NCBI RefSeq assembly: GCF_021390495.1
Contig: NZ_JAJEJP010000002.1
Location: forward strand, 248,001 to 312,000
Origin: Paraburkholderia sp. ZP32-5
GTDB lineage: Bacteria > Pseudomonadota > Gammaproteobacteria > Burkholderiales > Burkholderiaceae
Reading direction: 5' to 3'
DNA length: 64,000 nucleotides
Each line of letters opens with the position of its first letter. Positions within the stretch are counted from its first letter, which is position 1. The notes under the pieces are model-generated. The model saw only the letters and a list, made by a program, of their open reading frames with translations, did not search any database and was not told the DNA's origin. Both the position numbers and the translations under genes were made by a program. Positions 26,401 through 32,921 of this stretch are shown here, piece after piece.

Positions 26401-27425
26401 AGTTGGAGTTTCCTGTGGCAAGGGAATTTGCAGCGGCTCTTCGTAGAGTGCTGCTGGATGAAGTTCAGTGGGGAGATAACTACTACGGCGCGGCAGGCAG
26501 GAAGCCATCGCTTCGGCAAGTGTTTCCTTTGGACAGGGTTTCATGCAACAAACTCGCCGATCTTATAAATCCTGTTATTCAATCGGCGCTTACCGATTCA
26601 TCCTCGGGTGCTTTCGCTCTTCCAGAAACATGTGTGCCCCAGGTGATAGTAAGCACCGAACCATTGTCGAATAATGAATCGGGCACATTCGATCCCGCGT
26701 CCTGGACATTGAGCGTGAGTGGCCCTGCGATATCACCGCTTTTTGAAGCCCGTTCAAATGACGCCCAGAACGTCGGGATTGCCGATGCAGTAGTAAAGCT
26801 CAAGGACTTCGTCAACACGATCTACCACGAGACGCGTCACTGTCAGCAGTGGTTCTGGATGTTCGCGATGCTGCAGCAGCAGACAGCAAACTTCAGCGAT
26901 ACGCCGAACGCTGCCAGATTGCCTGCGGCAGTGGCAGGAAATGCAGCAGCGCGGCTCGCCGTCAAAATGGCCGCGAGCCAGAAGATTCCGAGTGATAACC
27001 TGGCGCTGACCGGCATCAAGCGCATGGCGGCGGGAGCTTATCTTTTTGTGCTTTACAAGTACCACCTTGTGAACGCGCATCCGAGTTACCTATCAGACGA
27101 TAGGTCGTTTGAAAGCGAGTATGCGAACGCACGCCAACAGGCAAGGAAACTACTAAGCGATGCAGGGGCCGGAGGAACGCCGATCGGTGTGGACAGGATG
27201 CTCACGGACGGTATTGGACAGGGATACCTGAGCCGGCCATGGGAGGACGACGCTTTTTTCTGTGGAGAGCTGGCCGAGATCTATTGGACTGGAAATGAAC
27301 CTAAAAACATTGCTGATAATCAGTGCAGCCGTAAATATGCACTTTCCTACAACGCAAGCCGCGTCAGCGAACTTGCCGGCAAACGCCCTGCAGAACAATT
27401 CATCCGCGACAGTGAAGCTAAGTGA
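23460..27425 (+). CDS. vgrG: Evolved VgrG with C-terminal HExxH metallopeptidase-like extension
   Basis: 1321 residues from the ATG at 23460, with GAGG upstream. Residues about 1-640 are the gp27/gp5-like VgrG core that trimerises into the T6SS spike. Residues about 640-820 are the beta-helical DUF2345 region. From about 830 a TTR-like small beta domain (HYVLVDNRSGLRISEQPYRV) leads into a 400-residue domain with a zinc-protease signature H1123-E-T-R-H1127 (YHETRHCQQ). The G+C drops over this extension. P. aeruginosa VgrG2b also has a C-terminal HExxH domain that is toxic in the periplasm, so a similar effector role is inferred. The candidate immunity gene starts within this gene's last 131 bases. 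Confidence 0.9.
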   Translation: MTWNTPTRSIEFTCPTLPYMVSRGPTGEQLREPMLAMRSIKGREAVGELFEYVVVAESQPDFLQKPTDAAQIDLEPIIGTHGTVAIELAGIAAHRSGQPGNAGHADIGADTRYINGEIVSARIRCVEDRAAVYEFVLRPFVWRATQNCDSRLFTGSVTEVLREVFAKYAGTVEWRINGPKGGKGYYPTRDMIRQAWESDWTFALRLMEEWGLVFWFEHREDFHSLVIADSPGGFRRHGIAYETLRYHTGSRIDEEHISELAVTYTITPGRAMVNDHDYMQPRLGKGNEPNREEYEDASGTASRDIEIYAPAEFAQPEARRELERHDMREEGRHLARVKLQAARCSGRRAKGKGHLRGLQPGRTFTLTGYPQVSANREYVVLACELAITEAGTSSGTRRTYTVNADFELHPVNEHYRMPQATPRPRVEGYEYAVIVAPQDREMWIDRRNCLFIQFDWDRQARYDAATSIWVRVVTQWQGSELGVVTPGRAGQMVVVSHVHGDPDRPVVSGFVVDSFNTPPWELPANAALSGMRSRSLEHGTESNHLALDDTHGRQQAQLASDHGKSSLSLGFNTRIDGNKGRRDARGEGFELRTDRWGVLRAAKGLLATTFSRLHAAGKAKDMAEAHARLTEARSIHEEMAQLARRHGAQHATDNQGDVSKVIGIANAALRGKAASGSDDFPELENPDIAIASAAHVHVSATGSTHVASREHTALTTGGNVAIAALKSLYASVGGRIALFASKAVTILTPGRVRVESQTDDVELIARKVISILSEQDEIRLTAKRIVMNGGGTQLTLGSEGIVGRTLGAFLVHAGSHATEGPLERLVKPPMTEVAKAKVAAHYVLVDNRSGLRISEQPYRVTLSDGQVIKGVTSAIGETSLVLAETMQVATIEILHNDGTGNAAAIFQPMMTQSTDRVEQAEGSPDIASEKRAIQIHKIGSSRLQANGDQPSTSGFDIHYALCSPYNWGLRYSKASARKPAQLEFPVAREFAAALRRVLLDEVQWGDNYYGAAGRKPSLRQVFPLDRVSCNKLADLINPVIQSALTDSSSGAFALPETCVPQVIVSTEPLSNNESGTFDPASWTLSVSGPAISPLFEARSNDAQNVGIADAVVKLKDFVNTIYHETRHCQQWFWMFAMLQQQTANFSDTPNAARLPAAVAGNAAARLAVKMAASQKIPSDNLALTGIKRMAAGAYLFVLYKYHLVNAHPSYLSDDRSFESEYANARQQARKLLSDAGAGGTPIGVDRMLTDGIGQGYLSRPWEDDAFFCGELAEIYWTGNEPKNIADNQCSRKYALSYNASRVSELAGKRPAEQFIRDSEAK

Positions 27426-28050
27426 GATGCCAACGATGCGTCCGAAACATAACATGACGGAAGAGCAGCAGGCGCGTGTGCTTCAGGCCATGCAAACAGG
27501 TCTGCGATGGGCCGCCGGAGAAACTACTTTTGAAGATGTGAAGTGGATTCTCGGAAATCCTGCTGGTCCGATCAAGCGAGGTATCGAACGCGTCTATAGA
27601 TATGAGCTCGTCGAAGCAACGCTGGAGTTCGCATTCGATGGAGCCCAATCGGACAGTAGCAACCAATCCCCCAGATATTTCCAACTACGGGTGGACGGTG
27701 GTCTGATAACCCACATTTCAGGGGAGGACTGTGAAACCTACCTTGGACTTCGTCCGCTCGTCTATGGCGAATTGATAGACGGGGTTAGAAAGGAACAAGG
27801 ACATTTTCTTAATCCCGGCTTAGGCGATTTCCTCGGCGACCGCAACCACGTCGGCCTTTCGTATCGTTTGCCGCTGCCTGCTGATTTACTATTCGATGTC
27901 TATGCAGACTTCGATTTCGAAGGCCGGAATGATCCTCCCGATTACGCCAGCCTGAAAACTGCCGATAATTTGCGCTCGGTAACGATCACCCGTACTTACC
28001 TGACACAAAAAGAACTGGATGAACGTCGCACGGCAAAGCATTGGAGGTAA
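27295..28050 (+). CDS. Candidate periplasmic immunity protein for the VgrG effector domain
   Basis: 251 residues from the ATG at 27295, which lies inside the end of vgrG in another frame (131 bases overlap). A GGACTGGA sequence precedes it. Residues 1-24 look like a Sec signal peptide (hydrophobic LLIISAAV core, Ala-rich cleavage region). The mature protein is acidic and beta-rich; no family recognised. Position directly after an evolved VgrG, low G+C like the effector domain, and predicted export all point to an immunity protein that blocks the toxin in the periplasm. A GTG at 27262 is an alternative start without an obvious reason to prefer it. Confidence 0.7.
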   Translation: MNLKTLLIISAAVNMHFPTTQAASANLPANALQNNSSATVKLSEMPTMRPKHNMTEEQQARVLQAMQTGLRWAAGETTFEDVKWILGNPAGPIKRGIERVYRYELVEATLEFAFDGAQSDSSNQSPRYFQLRVDGGLITHISGEDCETYLGLRPLVYGELIDGVRKEQGHFLNPGLGDFLGDRNHVGLSYRLPLPADLLFDVYADFDFEGRNDPPDYASLKTADNLRSVTITRTYLTQKELDERRTAKHWR

Positions 28051-28106
28051 CGCGAAACGTTATGACGCGATGGCTTCTATTCCGGCGTGATGCTTCCCAA
28101 TTTTTC

Positions 28107-28128
28107 GCCATGCCCTGTTAGGCATGGC
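28107..28128. promoter_or_regulatory. Palindrome over the parD start (candidate operator)
   Basis: GCCATGCC and GGCATGGC form a perfect 8-bp inverted repeat around CTGTTA, just before the parD start at 28133. RHH antitoxins usually bind palindromes at their own promoter. The same sequence could form an RNA hairpin that covers the ribosome-binding region. Confidence 0.45.
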
Positions 28129-28132
28129 TCGC

Positions 28133-28369
28133 ATGAGCACGATGAACATTATCCTTCCCGATTCGCTGAAAGAACACGTCGACGAGCAGGTCGGTAGCGG
28201 CGGCTACGTCACAAGCAGCGAATACGTCCGCGAACTGATCCGCAAGGACCATGATCGCAAACGCCTGCGCGCGATGATCGTGGAGGGCGCAACGTCGGGC
28301 CTCGCGGGTCCGGCCGATGCCGACTACTTCGAATCGCTGCGCGCCCGCGTGCGTACTTCGCGCAAATGA
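28133..28369 (+). CDS. ParD-family ribbon-helix-helix antitoxin, apparently orphan
   Basis: 78 residues from the ATG at 28133 (an in-frame ATG at 28124 is possible). The N-terminal MNIILPDSLKEHVDEQVGSGGYVTSSEYVRELIR pattern is the ParD RHH domain that binds DNA as a dimer. The C-terminal half would normally bind a ParE toxin. No ParE-like gene follows: the next gene, 28 bases away, is a sensor kinase on the other strand. It may regulate other genes, neutralise a toxin elsewhere, or be a relic. Confidence 0.85.
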   Translation: MSTMNIILPDSLKEHVDEQVGSGGYVTSSEYVRELIRKDHDRKRLRAMIVEGATSGLAGPADADYFESLRARVRTSRK

Positions 28370-28397
28370 CGGCGAGCTACATTGAAGCGCCAAATCC

Positions 28398-30353
28398 CTA
28401 AGCAGACCGCGCAACACGCTCCAACGGCAACCAAAGCGTAAACCGCGTTCCCTCCGGTCCCGATACCCAGGCAGCAGCACCGTCGACAGCCTGCGCCCGG
28501 CGCTGCTGATTTTGCAGACCACGTCCCTTGCCCTCGGCGGCCAGCGCGCGCTGCACATCGAAGCCCTGGCCGTTATCCTCGATGACCACCTGCACGCCGT
28601 CCGCCTGCGCGACCGTACTCACACGGATCTCGCTGGCGCGCGTGTGGTGCAGGATATTGGCGATGCTCTCCTGCACGATACGCAGGATATGCAACGCGCT
28701 GGAAGGGTCGAGCCACGCGAGCGGCGGCAGTTCCCGCACTTCCCATAACAAGGCGATGCCGGAACCCTCCAGCCGCGGTTCCAGCCGGAAGCGCAGCGTG
28801 GCCAGCAACAGCAGCAGGTCGGCCTCGACCGGCTCCATCGAATCGATGGTCAGCTTCAAATCTTCCAGGCAGCGTTTGAGGATGCCCGATACATCCGGGC
28901 TACTTGCGCCGCCGCGCTCGACGGAGCGGATCGCGCTGATCAGCGACGAGCCCAGGCCGTCGTGCATGTCCTGCATCAGGCGGCGCCGCTCGTCGCTGAT
29001 AGTCTGGTGCCGCTCGGCCTCGCGCAGCAGCCTGTGGCTTTCCTCCAGCTCGGCTTCACGTTCTCGCAGACGCTGCGCCAGACTGGCGTTGACCCGTTCC
29101 ACCTGGACAATCGCATTCACGTAGCGCCGGTACATCAGATAGCCGAACATCGCGAACGTGACGGCATTCATGTAGGCGCCGAGAAACCAGCCCTCCTGAC
29201 TGACCACGTTGTTGTGCATCAGCCAGTCGGATACGCCCAGCAACGTACACACGCCGACGCCCGCCGCCAGCAGCCGGGCTTCCCACGAGCGGCGCCAGGC
29301 AATCAGCACGCCGACCACGCCGACCGTCGCGCCCATCAGAATGCCGACCCCGTAGATCAACGGAACGATCACGGGCGTGTTCGGCAGCACGGGCAAGATG
29401 CCGACCACGGGCAGCGTCAGCAGCGTGATCGCCGCGGTGGTGCCGACCACGGCGCGTGTGAGCCACTTCAGCGGACGGCCGTGTAGCTGGCACAAGAAAA
29501 AATGGATGACCATGATCAGCCAGAACAGCGCGTTCTGGGTCAGCCAGGCAAACCAGTCATCGGTGATCGGCACGCTCGCGTAGTAATGGAGGTGACCGAC
29601 GAACGACGTCGCCGCGAGGTTGAAGAACAGCAGGTAGCCGGTTTCCTCGCGGCGCCAGAACCACACGCACAGCGCAAAGATGCCGACCATCAGAAACGAC
29701 GTGCTCAGCATGACCGGCAATTCGCGCTGCAGCCATTGGCGCATGTAGTAGCGAACCCGCAGCGCATCGGCGGTGCCGAGCCACAGCGACGCGACGCCGA
29801 CTTGCGCTGTCGGTGTGTGTTCGAGGCGGATCAGGATTTCATCGAGCGGGGCGTCGCCGTTGTGTCTGTCCAGTTCGACCCAGAGCGGCGTGAACAGGCT
29901 GTCCCACAGCGGCCCCTGCTTCTGCGCACGGTAGATCAACTGGCCATCGGCATAGATGGCGATGGTGCCGTCGGTCCTGATGCGGCTGCCGTACAGCACC
30001 AGCGGTCCGGCCGGCAGGGACAGCCCTCGGGTCGGGACGCGTATCCACGTGACGCCGCCGATCGTATTGACGGGGCTACCCGGTTTTGCCTTCGGGCGAG
30101 TCGCGGGCATCGCCTGGGGCAGCACGACAGGTTGCCAGGCATCGGGCAGCGACCGGGTGTCGAGCGTCAGCGGCGGCGGGGTCATGCCGTTTGCCTTGAT
30201 CGTCTGCCAGTCGGCGCGTGTGAGGTGCACGCTCGCGTTGGATGGCTGCAGACCATCGGCGAACATATACCAGAGGCCAGCCGCAATCAGCAGCGCGACG
30301 GAAAAGACGAGCACGGCATTGGCGAGCAGCCGCGTGGGACGGGATCTCAACAC
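28398..30353 (-). CDS. Membrane sensor histidine kinase, NarX/DegS-type core with 7TM sensor region
   Basis: 651 residues. One N-terminal TM helix is followed by a periplasmic beta-rich domain to about residue 200, then about seven TM segments to about 405 (7TMR-DISM-like architecture), a coiled coil with Arg/Glu heptads, the HisKA_3 phosphoacceptor His464 in MHDGLGSS and a C-terminal HATPase domain with IEDNGQGFD and GRGLQNQQRRAQ. It pairs with the NarL/LuxR regulator at 30572 on the same strand. The ligand is not evident. Confidence 0.9.
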   Translation of the reverse strand: MLRSRPTRLLANAVLVFSVALLIAAGLWYMFADGLQPSNASVHLTRADWQTIKANGMTPPPLTLDTRSLPDAWQPVVLPQAMPATRPKAKPGSPVNTIGGVTWIRVPTRGLSLPAGPLVLYGSRIRTDGTIAIYADGQLIYRAQKQGPLWDSLFTPLWVELDRHNGDAPLDEILIRLEHTPTAQVGVASLWLGTADALRVRYYMRQWLQRELPVMLSTSFLMVGIFALCVWFWRREETGYLLFFNLAATSFVGHLHYYASVPITDDWFAWLTQNALFWLIMVIHFFLCQLHGRPLKWLTRAVVGTTAAITLLTLPVVGILPVLPNTPVIVPLIYGVGILMGATVGVVGVLIAWRRSWEARLLAAGVGVCTLLGVSDWLMHNNVVSQEGWFLGAYMNAVTFAMFGYLMYRRYVNAIVQVERVNASLAQRLREREAELEESHRLLREAERHQTISDERRRLMQDMHDGLGSSLISAIRSVERGGASSPDVSGILKRCLEDLKLTIDSMEPVEADLLLLLATLRFRLEPRLEGSGIALLWEVRELPPLAWLDPSSALHILRIVQESIANILHHTRASEIRVSTVAQADGVQVVIEDNGQGFDVQRALAAEGKGRGLQNQQRRAQAVDGAAAWVSGPEGTRFTLWLPLERVARSA

Positions 30354-30439
30354 ATCACCATGGCTGGGAAATGAGCAGCGGCGCGGTACGTGTGGAGCGT
30401 GGCGGCAAATATCCCGGCTGGCCGGCCGCTGCGGCTTTG

Positions 30440-30568
30440 TTGTTTTGTCATAGATGGCTTTCGCGCTGGAGGTGATTTGCGCATGCCCTGGATACCCCGT
30501 ACCGGGCTGCGCGCCGTGAAGTGCGACAGGCCAGCTAGTGTAGCGATTTCTTGTGTCGTGAAGCGCGC
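30440..30568 (-). pseudogene. Decayed copy of the response regulator's HTH coding end
   Basis: Immediately downstream of the regulator's stop (30572), the minus strand again encodes FTTQEIATLAGLSHFT, against FTTQEIARLMELSHFT in the intact gene. Over 61 bases (30506-30566 against 30664-30724) about three quarters of positions match by eye. Weaker similarity continues to about 30440, across the part matching NSKAEAIFEAR. It has no start and lies outside any intact frame. This is a remnant of a tandem duplication of the 3' end or of a second regulator gene. Confidence 0.75.
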
Positions 30569-30571
30569 GGC

Positions 30572-31273
30572 TCAGTCGCCGAGCAGCCCCAACGTTCTGG
30601 CTTCGAAGATGGCTTCGGCTTTCGAGTTGACTTCGAGCTTGCCGTAGATGCGCCGAACGAAGCTGCGCACGGTGAAGTGGGACAGCTCCATCAGCCGGGC
30701 GATTTCCTGGGTCGTGAAGCCCTTGGTGATGTAGTCCAGCACTTCCTTCTCGCGCGCCGACAGCAAGCCGGCCGGCGCGGTGGCCGGTTCAGGAGCGGGA
30801 GCCGTCGCTGTGCTGACCGAACCCTGCTGGAACCGCGCGAGGATTTGCCGCGCGATGATCGGACTGATCGGGCTACCGCCACTGGCGAGGCTGCGGATCT
30901 CGTCGGCCATGCGGGTGGGGGAGCTGTCCTTGAGCAGGTAGCCGGCCGCGCCGGCCTCGATCGAGCGCATCACGTGCGTCTCGTCGCCGAAGTTGGTGCT
31001 GACCATGCTGCTGCAGCCCGGCCACTGCTGCGCGGCCGCGCGGATCACATCGATGCCGGAGCCATCCGGCAGGCCGAGGTCGACGAGCAGTACATCGGCG
31101 GGCGGCTCCCGCAGCATGGCGAGGCCTTCGGCGCGCGTGGTCGCGACGCCCGCCAGCCGCATGTCCGGCGCGGCCTGGATGGCCAGGCTCAGCGCTTCGC
31201 GGAAGCTGGGGTCGTCCTCGACGATCGCGACGTGGATGGAGCGCGGCTCGGAGCCGGCGTGGGTGGATTGCAT
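30572..31273 (-). CDS. NarL/LuxR-family response regulator
   Basis: 233 residues from the ATG at 31271-31273. Receiver domain: acidic pocket Glu19/Asp20/Asp21, phospho-acceptor Asp65 in LLVDLGLPDGSG and a conserved Lys in LLKDSSP. The C-terminal LuxR-type HTH is EKEVLDYITKGFTTQEIARL followed by LSHFTVRSFVRRIYGKL. A Pro/Ala linker joins the domains. It should be phosphorylated by the kinase at 28398-30353, which lies about 220 bases downstream on the same strand. The target genes are unknown; the divergent RND efflux operon is one candidate. Confidence 0.93.
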   Translation of the reverse strand: MQSTHAGSEPRSIHVAIVEDDPSFREALSLAIQAAPDMRLAGVATTRAEGLAMLREPPADVLLVDLGLPDGSGIDVIRAAAQQWPGCSSMVSTNFGDETHVMRSIEAGAAGYLLKDSSPTRMADEIRSLASGGSPISPIIARQILARFQQGSVSTATAPAPEPATAPAGLLSAREKEVLDYITKGFTTQEIARLMELSHFTVRSFVRRIYGKLEVNSKAEAIFEARTLGLLGD

Positions 31274-31670
31274 GATGGAGCGATTGTAAAGGGACGCTCG
31301 CCGCGCCGCGTGGCGCATTTGTGCTACAGAAAAGATCGGCGCTGCCCTGTTACCGGATGTTGCAAGCGTCCGCCGCGTCGAATCCCGCCCATTCGCCTGT
31401 TATCCCCTGTGCGCAGTCCTCGCGGCACCCGGCCACAAGACCGTCCGCCCGACATGTTGCATCGCTGTAACTCAAACCTTGCGCAAGCCAGTTACATTGG
31501 CGCATGCCGGCATCCGGGCACAGGTCCGGTTCCTTACGTTCATATAACAACACATCCGGAGACCCGCGACTAATGACAACGCGCGCGAACCATGGCAATT
31601 TTGCGCAGTCCCGTCAGAGGACGGCCGTCCGCCCGATAGTCAACACACTTATCCGCACCCGGAGATCAAC
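31274..31670. other. Divergent intergenic region, regulator / RND efflux operon
   Basis: 397 bases without a credible gene. It holds a nested symmetric element at 31466-31496: TGTAACT and AGTTACA flank a perfect palindrome CTTGCGCAAG. Near the mdtA start there is GAGGACGG (about 31616). Promoters for both flanking units must lie here, but no clear consensus was seen. Confidence 0.5.
31466..31496. promoter_or_regulatory. Nested inverted repeat upstream of RND operon
   Basis: The 7-bp arms TGTAACT (31466-31472) and AGTTACA (31490-31496) are exact complements. The inner CTTGCGCAAG (31478-31487) is a perfect palindrome. The position between a two-component regulator and an efflux operon suggests a regulator site, possibly for the LuxR-type protein; this is inference. 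Confidence 0.4.
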
Positions 31671-32906
31671 ATGAGCGAAACCGTGTCCCCGCCGCCGAAG
31701 CGTTCCCGACGCGGGCTCATCGTGGTCGCGATAATCTTGCTGGTGCTGATCGTACTGGTCGTGGCTCACGTGCTGACCCGCAAGAAGCCCGCGCGCGAGA
31801 ACCCGGCGATCGTCGTCACCGTGACCCGCGCGACGACCGGCTCGATGCCGGTCACGCTGAGCGAACTCGGCACCGTCACACCGACGGCCACCGTCACCGT
31901 GCTGCCGCAACTGAGCGGCTACCTGACCGAAGTCGGCTATCACGAAGGCCAGGAGGTGCAGAAAGGCCAGTTCCTCGCGCAGATCGATCCGCGTCAATAC
32001 CAGATCAGCAAGCAGCAGGCCGAGGCGACCCTCGCGAAAGACCGCGCGTCGCTCGCGCAGGCGCGCGCCGATCTGGAGCGTTACACGCAGTTGAACGAGC
32101 GCAAGTCGATTGCGCAGCAGACCTTCGCGGACCAGCAGTTCCTCGTGCAGCAGGACGAGGCGGCGGTGAAGTCCGATCTCGCCAACATCGCCCAGTTCGA
32201 TCTCGACCTCGCCTATTGCCGCATTACCGCGCCGATCGCCGGCAAGGTCGGCCTGCGGCTCGTCGATCCGGGCAACTACGTGACCGCGTCGTCGACCACG
32301 GGCATTGTCGTCATCACGACGGTCAAGCCGACCACGGTGCAGTTCACGGTGCCGCAGGATTCGCTCGCCTCGATCGTGCAGCGCCTGAACACCGGCGCGA
32401 AGCTGCCGGTGACCGCGTATTCGAGCGACAACGCGCGCGAAATCGCGACCGGCACGCTGTACGCGGTCAGCAACCAGATGGCTACCGCGACCGGCACGGT
32501 GACGTTGCGCGCGACCTTCGCCAACGACGACGAAGCGCTGTTTCCGAACGAATTCGTCAACGTGAAGCTGCTGGTCGACACGATGCAGAACGCGGTGCTG
32601 GTGCCGACCGCCGCGGTGCAGACCGGCGCGCCCGGCGATTTCGTGTATCTGGTCAATTCGAATAGCACGGTGTCGGTGCACAAGGTCAAACCGGGCCCGA
32701 GCGACGGTAAGAACACGGTGATCCTGTCGGGTCTCGCGGAGGGTAACGAGGTCGTCACCGACGGCATGGACCGGCTGTCCGACGGCGCGAAGATCCAGCC
32801 GGCCAGCGCGAAAGCCGCGGCCGCGGCCGCGGCTGGGGTGTCCAGCGCGAGCGCTGCTTCGGCGCCGCACGCATCGGCCGCCTCGACCGCGGCCGCTTCG
32901 TCGTAA
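31671..32906 (+). CDS. mdtA: RND efflux periplasmic adaptor (MdtA-like)
   Basis: 411 residues. A single N-terminal TM helix (residues about 15-34) anchors it to the inner membrane. The biotinyl-lipoyl half-motifs, helical hairpin (residues about 125-170) and beta-barrel domains follow the membrane-fusion protein order, with the diagnostic LPQLSGYLTEVGYHEGQEVQKGQFLAQIDPRQY at about 80-115. The C-terminus has an Ala/Ser-rich tail of about 40 residues. It connects the two RND pumps encoded next to the outer-membrane factor, as in MdtABC-TolC systems. Confidence 0.93.
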   Translation: MSETVSPPPKRSRRGLIVVAIILLVLIVLVVAHVLTRKKPARENPAIVVTVTRATTGSMPVTLSELGTVTPTATVTVLPQLSGYLTEVGYHEGQEVQKGQFLAQIDPRQYQISKQQAEATLAKDRASLAQARADLERYTQLNERKSIAQQTFADQQFLVQQDEAAVKSDLANIAQFDLDLAYCRITAPIAGKVGLRLVDPGNYVTASSTTGIVVITTVKPTTVQFTVPQDSLASIVQRLNTGAKLPVTAYSSDNAREIATGTLYAVSNQMATATGTVTLRATFANDDEALFPNEFVNVKLLVDTMQNAVLVPTAAVQTGAPGDFVYLVNSNSTVSVHKVKPGPSDGKNTVILSGLAEGNEVVTDGMDRLSDGAKIQPASAKAAAAAAAGVSSASAASAPHASAASTAAASS

Positions 32907-32921
32907 CGGACCGCCGCACCG

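Noticed and set aside
28370..28397. A ParE toxin after the ParD gene
   Set aside because: Only 28 bases separate ParD from the end of the sensor kinase gene on the other strand, so no toxin gene fits.
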